Positions 1 to 15,300 of a stretch of 64,000 nucleotides of DNA are shown one piece after another. Every line of letters starts with the position of its first letter. The first letter of the stretch is position 1. The notes beneath the pieces are model-generated. The model was not told the origin of the DNA. It searched no databases and saw nothing but the letters and a program-made list of their open reading frames with translations. This DNA is from Cruorifilaria tuberocauda. Lineage: Eukaryota; Nematoda; Chromadorea; Rhabditida; Onchocercidae. The stretch covers positions 1 to 64,000 of the forward strand of contig JABVXU010000189.1 of the NCBI GenBank assembly GCA_013365365.1, written 5' to 3'. Position numbers and translations under genes: made by a program.

Positions 1-3000
1 ATTGTGAAATTGTTGAAGTTAATGTAGCGTTGTATTATTGTATGCATCAAGTTTGTTTCATAAAGGTTTAATTACCCAAGTTTGAGTTTGAGGTACACCC
101 AAAGTGTCAGCTATCACAGAAGTTAGCAGTTTGCTTACTTACGAATAGAAAGAAAGATTGTCACGGTCAAAGATCGACGACAATAACAGGAAAGAAAGAA
201 CAACTCAAATATTGTCGAGGTTAAAGGAAAAATCCCCGACAGTACATCTTCATTTCCGGTATCAACTACAAGGGAAGATGTTTCCAGATTTGAAATAGAA
301 AGTGAACTTTTTTGTTTCATTGCATTAAACTTTGCTTTCGTAGTTTTGAATTAAGTAAGTATAAAACAATTTAAATAGTCGAAATAAAACTTTACCACTA
401 TGTTTGGAGGTGAACGCTATTTTCACAAAAACGCAACCATCACAAGCTTGTCTTTTTACATGAACTCATGATCACCTTTTGACTGAAAATGATGAGATAT
501 AGTGAAATTATCAAGGGATGAAAGATTAAGCTTCATTATTTTAAATCGAATGCTGCTCTGATGCTCATACCATACAGTTCACTAAAATTAATTCGATCCC
601 ATCAATAAATATGTGCTTTCAAGCCATTTTTTTCAAATCATTCGTTATCTCATTAATGAATTTTATTCAATGGATCACAAAGTTACATTAAACTTGTCAA
701 CTATTTTTTAGCGATGCTGATTGAAACCTTAGGTTGCTCGTGATTACATAAATTCGCAACAGAAATAGTTCATGTTCACTGATTTTGAATTAATTTTTGG
801 CTGTATTACAATTTTGCAGTAACAGAAATGATTTATCATAGCCTAAGGATGATAAATAAAAGTAACTGAAATAAACAAGCTACTTCCAATTATTCTTTTT
901 TTTAAAATGATTGGTGATTGGAGAACATATTTAAGAAAATCCGAAAATGCTGAAATGTAAAAGACTGAAATTACGTGTTTAGCTTCAAAAAAATCATCAC
1001 AATATATATTCGATATAAGAGACAATTTTTGAATTAAACATGGAAGTATTATTGAAGGAAAACTGAAACAAGGAAATGGAAGGAAATGGGATGGACTTCG
1101 TTAAGAAATTTACCAGTTGGGAACAATTAGCAACCATCACTAAAAGGGTATTGATTTACTTCAATTTTTAAATTCCAGCACAAATTCCTATTAACAGTAT
1201 TAAAATTCACCATACATTAAAAATTGTTGCTTTGAACAGTATAAGAAAACATTACAAAGCTCGCCATAAAACTTCTCTCTTGTATTTTTCATCCAGACAA
1301 TAGCATTTTTTCATGGATGGAAAATTGAACAATTCTTATAGCAAAAGATTTCCAGCTGATCAAAATTCAGTTTTCTTACACACTTTTGGTTTAAAAAAAA
1401 ATTGTAACGACATTGAATTCAATTCAAGCCATCAATCTATCAATAAATCGGTGGCGTTTATGACCGATTCGTGTTTATTTTGCGATTATTCATTATCCTA
1501 AACATTATCTTCGGATGTAATTAATGTTGCAACATAGTACTATTTAACTCGTTTACCTACGTCGGTAGCTAATGATGATTCTCGTGTTGCTTTTGCAGGA
1601 TCACTAAACTATCATTTTTAATTGAGCGTCAGTCTTACTCGTATGACGTGGATGGAGCATGGGAACACATTTTCCCATCAAATATGTCCTCTACAGCACA
1701 CAACACTTTCTCATTAGTCTGAGTGGCTAAAAAGATGATGTTGAAAAATTCAGCAATGTGAGACACGTTATTAACTTTTCATAATTATTTGGAATGATTT
1801 AAAAATAATTTCTCTGAAAGGAGTTGGAGAAGCTTATTAAGAACAGAGTATTTCGGAATGAAATACTTGAACAGTAACAATTCTTTCTGTGCATGACTTT
1901 ATTCTTTTACATGACTAAATGTCTGATAATGATGGAATTTACATAACACTGAAAATATGAAACACTGACTGAGAGTATGGCTTTTTCCCTCGATTTACAG
2001 CAATTTTCAAAACATGAAATATCTATCAGTTTAAGAATAAAACTGCTTCATAGTCAACGGATTTCTGCTTGCCGATTCTCTTTTTGATTCCAATATTTTC
2101 AGGTTTTCTTAAATCTGATTCATTCATTTTGCTTTAAGAGAATCATTGAATATATCTTTGTTCGTATACTTCTTTCCCCAAAAAAAATTATGCTTGATAA
2201 TTTGAACAATTAAGAAAGCACTCGACATCTTTTAATTTCGCAGTTATCAGTCAATAACCGTACCATGTTTTAATTAAGTGCAATGAGAACCTCAAAAAAA
2301 ACATTTAGAACAATTTCAATCTTCGTTATTAAAATGTCAATAAATATGTGGATTGCTTTTCGAGTTATTCGAGGAATATTTGAAAGATAATGTCTTGAGA
2401 GTTTTCATTGATTTCTGTACTACAATGCATCATTATACTGTGAGGAAATAAGGGGAAATTACCCACAGTTTATTGGATGAAGACTGTATTAGCAACAAAT
2501 TATTAACACTATGTATTAATATTTTTCTAGCAACTAAGAATAAAGCTAAAGAAATAATTGATGAAATATATTATCGGCGGAACAACACATTTTGTATAAT
2601 TTTATGTTATAAATCTATCATAGGCATAAAGGATTTCACTTTAGTTTAGTCCATTCTTTTGAACTTTTCGTCCCTTAAATCTTTAGATTCAATGTTTTGC
2701 ATTACAGGCTTATTTTTTTAGCATATTTTAAGTACAAAGAAAGATATTCATATTGCAACTAATCGACAAAACTGTTGAATTCATTTTACGTAAAAGAATG
2801 GAATATTCAGTTCGCAACAAAATGTTTATCGCTATGCGATAGACATTATTTGCAGCTATGCTACAAATAACGCAAAAAAAAATCATTATAACGTCAAATC
2901 TAACCAAGTCATCCGTGAAAACTTCCGTATAAGATGAAAAGAGTACATGATGCATCCTTTGTTTAAAAATTTATTCACTTCATTGCATAAATTTACCAAA

Positions 3001-3343
3001 TTACCTGCAATTTTCCTGCGATATATAAATTCTGTGACCATTACTAAATGAATTTGTATCTTGTGAATCACATTTCCTTAGTTTCATGAAATTTTTATTT
3101 GATTTATCTAATTGTTCCATTGACAGCTTCTCTGATTGGGTTACTTGAAATGATGCTTACGTTATACTGTTTTTCACAATCAGCAATTATACTATTTAAA
3201 GCAGTAGTAATTCGACAGATCATAAGGACACGAAGAGCATTTGTAGCAGAAATAGCAGATTCTGAATTGAAACTTGTTTAGAATGAGACAGCATTGTCAA
3301 CATCCGTGCACTAAAGACCAGAAAATCTATATTAAGGAAGAAA
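1..3343. other. Stretch without a recognised gene, downstream of slit
   Basis: I see no convincing exon here on either strand. Open frames are short, hydrophobic or begin without ATG. The part next to 3344 should hold the 3' UTR and poly(A) signal of the minus-strand slit gene. One weak hint of an exon is a canonical donor (GTAAGT on the minus strand, 138-143) closing an open minus-strand frame that runs to about 320, but it has no recognisable protein similarity and no partner exon. Confidence 0.5.
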
Positions 3344-6300
3344 TTATGCAACATGACATGCCGCCTCTGTAGTACATTGGCATTTTCGTACAATGCGAAC
3401 AATCTGCGAAGTGGTACTACCGTCCCTGCAGTGCATTTTCAATCTGCGCCTTTTACTTTTCACAACTGTACAACACTGTTTACTCTCACTACCACACCAT
3501 CCATAACATCGACCATTTTTAATTTGTTCTGCTGAACGGCAGCTGCCATCCACGTAATGATGGCGAAATTTCTTTTTGGCGCAAAAAATTTCACCTGAAA
3601 TTTGAAATTTTCTGTGCAGATAAATTATATTTTAAAAACCGTATGAAAGATAAATGTATTTAATTGAATTTTACAGTATAACTTAAATGGTTTACGTTGT
3701 TGACAATGTGTGCCACTATAACCAGGAGGACAATGACACATGTAACCACTAGATAATGAGGAATTTATGACGCATGTACCACTGTAACACTGTACACCAC
3801 TACATAAATCCACACTTTTAGCACACCCGTTTAAAATCCTTTCCTTTTGTTCTGCTTTATCAAAATCAACTATTACGCTATTGACATGAAAATCGGAAAT
3901 GCATCCTGAAATTCTATTTTAAGTTTGTCGTTTATAATACCAACAGCATTTGTTCAATTGAATAAATTGTTTTCTATGATTTGCTTAGCAAAAGAAGAAA
4001 AAAAAAGTTGGTAAGACTAAGTTGAAAAGTTTGTGACTTAAAGTTACAGTTAGTTAAAATTAGTCTTCCTCAATATTATTGATCTATTAGGAGGGTAAAG
4101 CATAAGCATTACATCACATTTCCAAAAAACACACGCACACACAGTTATCAAATCCCTTTTTATCAGGTCAATCGGCTTGACAGTTTTAGTAGACAAAAAT
4201 AATACTAAATTTGAGGGTGTTTATAAAACGCAGCATAGATAAGAATTGAAATTTTTATGGCCTTTCAGACTTCATAAATTGTTCCGAAGAATTAAGAGTT
4301 AATTGTCGGGCAATCTCTGTTCCTTCACTTAAAAAGTTGGAGAATTAGCTGAACTGATCACTAGTTTAAATGCAGAAGATGTTCCATTTATCGAATAAAA
4401 TCCATAGATTAAACTAAAACATTAAGAAAATGTTTACATACCACGATGGAAGATTTTCTCCTAGATTACAATCATAAACAATAAAAAATTCGTAATTACT
4501 TAAATATCGTGGTTACAAACCGCGGCAAATGAGAAAACGTCAAAGAACGAGTTCATTAAAAATGTAACATATAGAATTCTGCTCATCAATTAAAATAAAC
4601 CTTTAAAACTATATGGTTGCTTTAAATGAAACGCCGTGGTTGCTTTAACGCCAACAGCAATTGGAATGCCACCAATATACAAGAAATTTTTGCTTTTTAA
4701 TACAAATGTTTCTTCTGAACCACTGTTAGCAACAATTTGTGGCTCGTAATTATCAATTTTTAACGTTAGTGTTATTCCTTTGATATAAATTTCTATCCGA
4801 TGTGGATGTCCATCATGCACTAAATAATGTGTAATAATGATCAGATTATATTTCAATATTTTAATTAAGATACAAATATGATTTATAAGATCAATCACAC
4901 TTCTTTAGCGTTAGAAAGGTTTTAATATTATCTTCATTCCCGAAATGAATATCAATGATAAAAAATACCAGTAACATAGCTGTACATATGAGATGCAGGG
5001 AAATTGCCCACACAGAATGAAATTTTCAAACGACCATCGAATAATTCCACTGATAAATGCGCATTATCACCATAGTATAAAATGACTCCGGTGCTGAAGT
5101 GATCGATGTAAATGAAAACTATTGCTCACTAATATCTCTAGTATCTCTAAAGCTTTAATTAAGCACTCTAAAGTTCAATGTTAATAACCTTGTTTAAAAC
5201 CATCAAAAGAACAACCTAGCAGTAGTTATCAATGTAAAAGTTAGATTTCCATCTGGTGAAGCAATGAAAGGTTCCAATGCGATGAATGAGTCATCTTCAA
5301 CATATCCCGCAGCTCTCAGTTGTTCACATCGCTTACCGGTGTATCCTTCAGTGCATTCACAAAACACATCGTTTCTTAATACGTGACATACACCCTAAAA
5401 TGACTAAACTTATGACGCAACTCTTTATAATTGCAACTCCAATAGATATATGAAAGTTCAATCAAATGGGAAGAAAAAAAGTTCACATGTTCACAAGAAT
5501 ATGCATGACATGGTGATGTATTTGGATAATATTCACCCAATATCGGTGATATTTCGCAAAACTTTCCCGTATATCCGCCAACACATTCACATTTGTATGA
5601 CTGTATACCATCCTAAAAAATTTTGTTGATGCGAAATTTCTACTATTCACAGGTTCATGCACTTACGCAATGTTTTATATTACCAATTTCTAGACCTTTG
5701 AGTTTTATAACTTGATATACAAAATGTCATTATAAATATGTTATCTAATGTTAATGTGAGATCTAAGTGATATACGTGATCGAGAGATATTTTATAAATC
5801 AGAAGACTAACCACACAAACTGCGCTGTTTTTGCACAAATTATTCTCACAATCATCGATATTTATCGTACAGTTAGTGCCAGTGAAACCTGGTAGGCAAT
5901 TACATCTTAAAAAAAGCATATTTGCTGAAGTTTTTAACTACGCAAGTTAAAAAAAGTTACCAATCACGATTTTCCGATGGTGACCCGACTACTTGATGTA
6001 GTGCGCATACGTAATATGCCGTAATTTTTTTACGTAAATGAATCGTATGAAAACAACTCACCAAAATGACAATCGTACCATCCTGTACAATCCAACTATT
6101 GGACAAGTCATCGAAAAAACAGGAAATTAATTGCCAAGAGATAAGAATTTGAAAATCTTATTCTATGACAAATATATCCTAGCTTTTCGCTGTGTGCTGA
6201 ACTATGCCACCCTACAGAATAAAAAAATAAATTTTTAAATTACAAGATCTTAGATATTATTAAATTACCTGTAATAGGAAGCTTGTCGTACGCAAACTCC

Positions 6301-9300
6301 TCTGTTTGCGCATGGATTCATTTTATTCGAACAAAATTCTAAATTTTCCTCACAAAAACGTCCTATATGTGTTGATGGACATTTGCATTCATAAGAATTT
6401 ATCTAAATTTCATCTAATGAAGTAGCTGACTTTCTTAATATTATGTTTATAGAAAAGTGTCATCAAAGTATGACCTAAATGAAAATCATTTCCAATCATT
6501 CAAGTGATATTTTCTCGAAACATTTCGATACAAAAAACGAACTAACCAAATCAATACAACTTGCTCCATTCTGACATTTATTATTTATGCAATCATCGAT
6601 ATTTATCTCACATCGGTCACCTTCGAAACCTTTCATACAATGACATTTGAAACGGCCGTCTTGAAGTATCTTTAAATTACAAAATTACAACATGAAGCGC
6701 CATTCAGAAAGCCTAGCAAAAGAAATTGCCCTCCTTAAAATTGCGATTACAGAAGGAAGAAAAAAATTGTACAAGGACAATAGCAGTATTACCTTACAAG
6801 TTGCATTGTTTAGACACGGCTCACCATAACACACATCGATTTTACTTTCACAGTATTTTCCGTGATAACTAGCTGCGCATTTGCACGAAAATGTCCATCC
6901 TTTCATCTTTTGACATGTGCCACCATTCTTACATGGATCATCGACACAAGGATCACATTTACCTAACACATTTTTCGGCACTTTTTCAACACATCTGTAA
7001 GAAGTTAAACGACAAAATTCCAATATCGGTCTGAATTTTTTTCAAATTCAATACAAATATTTCACAAGTAAAATTACTTGAATTGCAATTCATCAGCTGA
7101 TAGGAGCAACTGATTTCGAAAATTTAAAGGCAGTTCACATCGAGCAATCCCAGCTTCAATAAAACGACTTTTTATCCATCGACTGAACCATGCAATACGA
7201 CAATCGCAATACAATGAATTACTTCCAAGAGCTCTACAATTTCAACATATTCAAGAGAATGGAATTTCAATATATTATAAAGCTTGACATAGAAAACAAA
7301 AAATTGAAATTTCTTACATGTGTGTAATGTTATGGAGATTGGCAAAAGCTGATTCTGGTAAGACTGAAATATCATTTCCATGCAATGACAGAATACGTAA
7401 ACTTGTCAAATGCGTGAATGCCTCTTTCTCTAGGCATTGAAGCTTGTTATAACTAAGTATCAACGTTGCCAATTTGGTTAAATTTGCGAATGCCTCATTA
7501 TCAATTGCAACAATACGGTTATGGCTTAAATCTCTGCAAACTATGATTTAGGAATGTAAGAAAGAATGGTATCCTATACCAGGACTTTCATATTAAAAAC
7601 TTCGTATTATTAAACTTTCACATTATTAAAACAGACTAATGATAATGATGAAACACATTATGATAAAGGACAGTTGGTGTTTAATGCGATAACTCCATCC
7701 AACCCATTATAGGTTGATTAATGAAAAAAAGTGAAATTAGGGTAACTCTATGTCAGTTTGTTTTTGTTACAATAATCGATAACTTACAGTTTGATAAGAC
7801 GCTTCAGTTTTCTCAATTCAGGAGGAATAAGAACAATATCATTTGAGTCCAGAAATAATTCAGTTGTTTCAATAGGTATGCCGGTCGGAAACTTCTTAAG
7901 ATTCCTGTTCGAACAGCGCACTACTGTTTCATGACACGTACAACCAGTTGGACAATAATTACCATCTTCCGCACAAACATTTTCCGTAGTTTCTCAAAAT
8001 TTTGTTTGCGTTGTGGGAAATTTTTCGATTTTTGATTTCAACACGCATAACTTTATTTCGCTAAACTATAAAATTATTCATGTCAAAATTAAAGTATTTC
8101 ACTATTGAAAAAATTCAATCGCAATTGATTGCGTTCACTCAAAGCATCCCGTTTGAATCTCAAGGGAGAAATAATGTTCAAATTACTAGTGCAGAAAAGT
8201 TCGCTTTTTTTCAGAGACGCCAGTGCACGACCTCGCAGTTGTATCGGTTCATGACAAATGGCAGAATTCAACAATTTCGACTCATTCATTTGTAGATGAT
8301 GAACAAAATCAACAATGTGACAATTACAAATGAAATTGTTCCCGTCTAACCATCTGCAAAGTAACTGTGCAGTTTTTTTATACCTACAAAAAGAAGCAAT
8401 TCACAATTCACTGAATAAAGAATTTGAAGACAAAAAGTTATCAAAATCAAACAAAAAATTTAGAAATTATACACAGATTTTAATGTTGCTAGTTGTGCGA
8501 ACGAATCAGCTGAGAAGCATTTGATCTGATTGTGGCTTAAATTTCTGAAACAAATAGTTAACATTAAGCTTTAATATTCATAAATTATCAAACGAAAATT
8601 TTTCAAATGAATGAAAAAACTGAAAGTTATTGATTGAAAAAAATGTAGGAATAAAAACGAGTTATTTGGACAGAACGAGACGATAAAATCAACTAAATAG
8701 TGCTCACAAGAAGTGGAAGTGGAAATTATGAGGGATAAAAAACTCAAATGCATTCCAAATTATAAAAAGAGAAAACATTGCTCTGAGTTGATAGCGCAAC
8801 AAAAGGCGAACACTCAAAGATATTACAAAGAGTTGCCTTTCATGAAAATTAATTTCATTTCTTATCATCTAAAAGGAAGACTAACTACTATTAAAGCATA
8901 TCAAAGCACATCGGATGTCCAGATAAACCAAGGACTATCAAGATGTTAAACGGATCAAGGAGTTCGGGTTAATAGATATTTTAATCAAACGACGGGCTTG
9001 AAAGATATATTTCGGCATCTAGGTTTATTAGCCTCTCTCGGAAGATGGGTAACTTATTTCCAAACTCAACAAGGTATTTTGAGCAACCGACAGAGATAGA
9101 AGGAAAAATTGCTATTCCTATAATTCTAGTCTAAAAGTACCATCTGGCAGAATGTCAATACACACCAATAAAAGTTGAGATGGATGAGTGGTAGTAATTA
9201 TTATCGATAACAGGATCATCCTGATCACTTACAAAACCTTACAATTTAGTAATTTGCAAATTTCCACTTCCAAATACTGCAGTCGAAAAATGCCGTAATT

Positions 9301-12300
9301 TGTTGCCACTTAGATCACTGGAAAAGTCAATATTCATAAGTTTAAGTAAACAAACAGAAATCACTCGTAAGAGCGTTAGTTATAGCATTATGGGAAATAA
9401 TATGATTTAATAATAAGTCATATTCCACATTTCAACGTGTTGCAATTTTATGCATAGTTGTAACAACAGACGTACTAAACAAGGTTGCTAATATCTGATA
9501 AATTGGGACTTCTATAGGTTGAAAAGAGGTTGAAAAGAAATCGTAGAATAAAAAAAGTGTGTAATCGATAATCAAATAATAAGATACGTGACAAGTTCCG
9601 TTAATTGAACGATTTGATAAAATCTTACAGTTCTTGTAATTTACCCAATGCAGATAAGGAATTGTTCTCGATGAATTCGATTTCATTACCATCCAAGAGC
9701 CTAGAATTCAATTTCTCCAATTTTGTCTAATGAACACATTATTTAACAATAACTTCAAAAGTTATCAAATTTAAAAAGATAAAAGAAGATAATACACACA
9801 ATATCGTTAGATTTTCTAAATGAAGATTAGTTGAAAGACGAATGGCAGCTATCTTATTGTTGGACATACGTAATTTAGTAGTATATCGAGGTAATTTGCG
9901 CGGAAAATCAGTCCAGTCTCGATTACTGCAATAGTTGGTATATTAAAATTACAGTATAAAAAAATTCTCTTTATACATAAAGATTCATCTTGTACTAACA
10001 ACTCATAGATTAAGTGACAAGATAGTGTACTTTGAATGATGACTGTTAAAAACAGAAGCAATTTATAGAAAATGTATTACCTGCAATCAACGAAAGTATT
10101 CAAGCATGAGCAGCCAACCGGGCATGGATAGTCGATGATACAGCGACCGGCGTTAGCTGTTACATATGCTTCTGACCCTTCAAGATGTATTCAAATTACA
10201 GAAAGAAACCATCAAAATGCTGGATCATTATTTCGGATTTCGAAAATCTGTTTATTTGAAATTCGATACCTTTACATCGAAATTTCGAATGATGTAATGT
10301 GGATATACGTCGATGAGCTACTCGTTTTGGTGAATCACAACGTGCACTACTGGTTTCAACAGCTTTTTTGGCTAATAAATGAGCAAGCCATTTCTGAGAA
10401 ATTATCTTTACTTTCTTTCTGATCTTGGAAATTCTCAAATAATTCAAATTCATTAAGAGTAAAATCTTCAAGTAAATGCAAACTACGTGCAAAATTGGTT
10501 TCATTTTTAAAACGGATAGATGAAATTTACAAGAATCAATGAAAAAATCAATGAAAAGCTAACAAGATTGCAATCACAAATAATTGGATTGCGGGCTAAG
10601 TGAAGTGTCGTTAAATTATTCAATCCATCAAAGGTTCCACTAGCAATTGAATAAATTTGATTATCATATAAAGATAGCAAATTTAAGCTTCTCAGGCTTG
10701 AAAAAGTATCTCTTTGAAGACAATGCAGTTTATTGGCATTCAGAAGCAACAGCTGAAGATTAACAAGTCCATAGAACGCTTCCGATGGTAACTTACTTAT
10801 ATTATTTCCATACAACACACTGTAAGATAGAATATATTAAATCTTTTAAAAATAATAAATTTACTGATCAAAACGTAACTCAATTCATAAAAATTTTTTT
10901 CGTCCTCATCTTTTATCATTTCTTCAAGAAAGGAATAAAATTAATAGCTATGATCCCGAAAGTTCCATTGAAACTGCTAAAAAGAAAATCCACTTGACTT
11001 TCAAGTTTTGAGAGTTCTAAATAATTAATATTTTCAATCAGCATTTTTCATATCATTCTGAAATGTGTAGGCTTCATGAAATTAAAATTTTTAGCAAGCT
11101 CTGTAAAGCCTCAAGTTCAAATTTCGATAATCGAATATGTTTTGGATCGATTAGATTCAGAAATCTAACGTATACATCTTTCTTTCGAATAATATTCAGA
11201 AATTACTCGAAAAAAGACTCACAGCGAGTTTAGCGATTTCAAGCCTTCAAATGCTCGTGGACCAATCTCTCCAATATTGTTTTTGCTTAGATCACTAAAT
11301 ATAACCATCTTAATGTTTTCTATTTAATAATATTTATCTAATGATTTAATTCTACCAACAATTTCCACTAGCGAAATGAAATCTTTCGAAAAAAGTTTAA
11401 CTAATGCTTTATAATGGATGAAAATTTTTGCATTTATATTTATATTATTGCCAACTTACAGTCGTTTGAGTTGATGAAGATTGTGGAATGCTCTAGGAGG
11501 TACAAAGGTTATTTGATTTTGCTCAAGCCTTCTGAAAATTTAAAAAATTTTCTAAATTCTCTAGAAATTTAAATTTCCTACAAGAATATCGACAGACTAA
11601 TTCTAATTCTGCTACCAGTCGTAGAATGGTACTGAGACATTGAAAAGTAATGACAAATGCATGTTTTCAGAGCTTCCAGAAAAATTTTTGGAATTCTTTT
11701 ATTCAATCCACAAAAAAATTACAGCAAACTGAAATAATGTAAACTTACAACTCAGTGGTTGTTGGAGGTAGATTAGCTGGAATATGTGTTAGACCACGAT
11801 CCCGACAATCAATTGTCGTTTCAGTGCAGGTACAAACAGACGGACACACTGAAGCAACACGACATGAACTCGCTGCACGTTTTTCAATCCCAGAACATTT
11901 CATTAACTGGAATTGAATAAATCAAGATTATTTACAATTTACGTTATTGGAATTTGAATATTATTTTAAACTTCACTATGTGAGCTTTGTAAAGATAAAA
12001 TAACGGCTTTATTATAGACGATATTTTTTGCATAAACATATATAATTTTAATTGATATTCTCATCAAACGATAGTGGACATTGCTAGAAGTGACTTTATT
12101 TTTAATTCTAGTTAATTTTACAGGAGTGAAAAATAACTCTTTATCAATCATCGTTTTTTTTAATGAATCAAGTACTATACTTTATCCTTATGTTGAAAAA
12201 CATTTTGTTTCAACTTAAATTTCTGGAGATTAATGATTAGTTTGCAAGGTCAAAACCGAACTGCGCCATAATTAAATCTCTATTTACATCTTTATCTCTC

Positions 12301-15300
12301 TAACTGCCTCTGGTGATTTATATTTCTTGCCTATAGATTTTTTTCCATAAATTTCCACATGGTTCCTGTTTTTTTATCATTCATATCACTTCGATTCTTC
12401 TACTTAAATTTTTTTACTTTTCTAGAACTTTCAAAAAATTTTGAAAAAAAATTGAGAATACTATTTCATCGATATCCTCTAGCATGCGAAAATGCAGATG
12501 TGCTGGCCGATGGCATCGTGTATTTCGAGCCAATAAATGTGAATTGGAAATGATTTTTTTCATCCATCGCAAACGACAATCACAAAGCCATGGATTTTCC
12601 GCTAACCTTCTAAATAGATTAAAATTTCTGCTAATCAACAATAAAATAGTACTTTATCAAGTTAGTTGTAATTCCTAGATTTTGGTGGTTTTTTTCTTTT
12701 CATTCTTCAAATAGAAGGCCATTAGTCTAGTTTCAAACAAAGGAAATAAAGCGATTTCGGAACGCTTTATGATTGATGCAAGCAGAAAGGTTCAAAAATA
12801 ATGACTGATTTTATTTTTACTCAATGAAAATATTTTTAATTTTCGCTTACAGGACGCGAATATTGGACATTGGTCCAAGCTGCCCCATTGTACTCAAATT
12901 GTTCCTATTTACTGTCAAAATTTCCATTTCTGTCCATGTTGCTATCACGTGGTTATCTAAGCTGTAAGCAATACGTTGATATAGTTTTGGAATTGATGTA
13001 AAATTATTTTAGAAAAATATCGAATTTCAAGTTGATGACAATTTTCGAATACTGCTCAGCATAAACGGCAGAATTTATTAAACACTACCCGGTCAAATAT
13101 ATTGTATACTACAAGAAATCAAAATAATCAAATTTGAACAACGGTTTAGAGAAATGCAAAACTATGTGATCGGAAGTTTGACCGGACATTTCTTGCTGTT
13201 TTTTTATAATTCGTATAAAAAGATTATTGAAACCACCCACAAAAATATCAAGACCCTTTTCGCTTCCATCTAATTTCAGTTCTTCGATCTTAAACTTTGT
13301 CAAAAACTAAATGAGAACAAGGAAAATTTTAAATCCCAAATCGTTATCGTTCCGACAAATAAAAAGAAGGAAATTACCTGTAAAAAAACCAATGAAATTC
13401 ATCATAATTAGGATGAGAATCTAAGTTTGAGAATCATTTAGAATTTAAAGCAATCTTATTTGGAACCGTCTATTGAAATTAGAAATTATGCATCATCAGA
13501 AAAACAATGAAGTTTGTTACAACGGATCTTCACTAACTCCCTCCAGTATACAATAGCATGGGTCTAATCGAGAAGAGGGATCATTAGCAAGCAAATGTAA
13601 AAATGAATAAGTTAATAAATATGACAAGAATCTAATAACTCAGTATCCAAGAATAGGAATAACACCCAAAGAAATCGTTACCCAATACTCTCAATAGAAC
13701 TTCAAATTTGGGGAGACGAAAGAAACAATTTCAAATTACCATGTTAAAAAATTTCGATCGAGTTGTAAGTTGCGCACTGATTTCGGTCCTTGTAATTGCG
13801 CATCCGTCAATACAGTTAATAAATTCTCACTCAAATCCCTGAAAAATTCCTGTCCGTTTCAGAAGCTTGAATAATTTTTAACATCAGATCCTTCTTATCT
13901 CATCATTTTAAATTTATTGCTTCTACGATCCAAATCTTCCCTAAGTTTCATTTTCGCAATGTTATTAAAACAAATTCAATAGTGGTTACAACTTTCTCTT
14001 TTCATCTTTCCTCCTTTTCTTATATCTCTCTGTTATAAAATATATTTCTATTATTGACAAGCTTTTTCTCTATTAGCTTTCTCCCTTTTTCTCTTGAAAT
14101 TCCGTCACTTTCATATACTATTTCATTACACTTTGCAAAGCTTCATTTTGGGACATTTACCAGAACTGCAAAATTTTAGCGCTTATCGACTACTAAAAAA
14201 AAGTTTATTTTATCTCAAGCGCGACATTTTTTGAGTGAAGGGAAAGACTAAAAAGTAAATTGAACATCATTTTATTTAATTTACAGTTTGTTTTGACTCT
14301 CGTCAGGATTTTGACATTTACATGATAATATAAAACTTTTTTTTACCATAGAGAGCCTTTTAGATATCATCTATCAATATTGTATCGTTCACCGATTTCA
14401 ATTTGATACTACAGCTTTCACAATTGACCTGTACTTTTTGTGATTGTAAATTACAAATTATTTAATATTATAAAAACAGCAATAAAGAGCAAGGTTAAAA
14501 TTATGAAGAAATCGGAGAACTAGCAGAGCTCTTTTAGGACATTATGATTAACAGTTAGCTACTTTTCCAGACATACTTAATATTGCTCACAAAATTTAAG
14601 ATACAGTTTGACAACGTGAAAAAATACTGAACATCTATTTAGTAATAATATAAGCATTGAAATCAAAAAAAAAGAAAATGCGTATAATTTTTCTTGAAAA
14701 AATTTGGAAATGAAGAATGTGCTATTTCCTACGGCATTTCAAGAATGAAACTTTCTTGTCTCGAAAATTTTTTTTGTATAAGACAGAATGTTACATGTAA
14801 AACTTAGGTATTCTGCAAGAGTTAACACATACACTGCACTGTTTTTTGCGCTGAATTTTCAAACTCTCATTTCCGGTTCTATTTCAGCATAACTTTAAGT
14901 GAAAATTTTTCAACAGATACTGTTTTATAAAAATATCAGGATTTCTATGTTGTACATTCTATCCGTTAACTGTTTAAAATCAAACTTTTATCAATTTTTC
15001 CCTCGGTGAAAATCTTGGAAAAAAAACAAGCTTTTTATACAACTCATTCACAAACTTTTGATATTTTTCGAAGAGTTATCAAAAAATAGCAAAACTAATT
15101 TAAAAATTTTAATTCTTTTCTAAGATTCATTTTGGAGACAATCATAATTTGGAAACTATGCATGTCAATATGTGGGAAACTTATCCAATGTTTCCGGTCA
15201 TGTCAATCCGGTATACAACCAGACGAAAGCCTAATTTTTGCACAAAATCTTATCATGCTCCGAATATAGTTTCTCATGTCTTGCATCGAATAAAATGATA

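Noticed and set aside
3099..3281. Hydrophobic 60-codon plus-strand frame beside the slit stop
   Set aside because: Starts at TTG, probably antisense to the slit 3' UTR, no similarity.
8713..8949. 78-codon plus-strand frame inside a slit intron
   Set aside because: Lys-rich, no similarity, no splice context and antisense to slit; likely chance.
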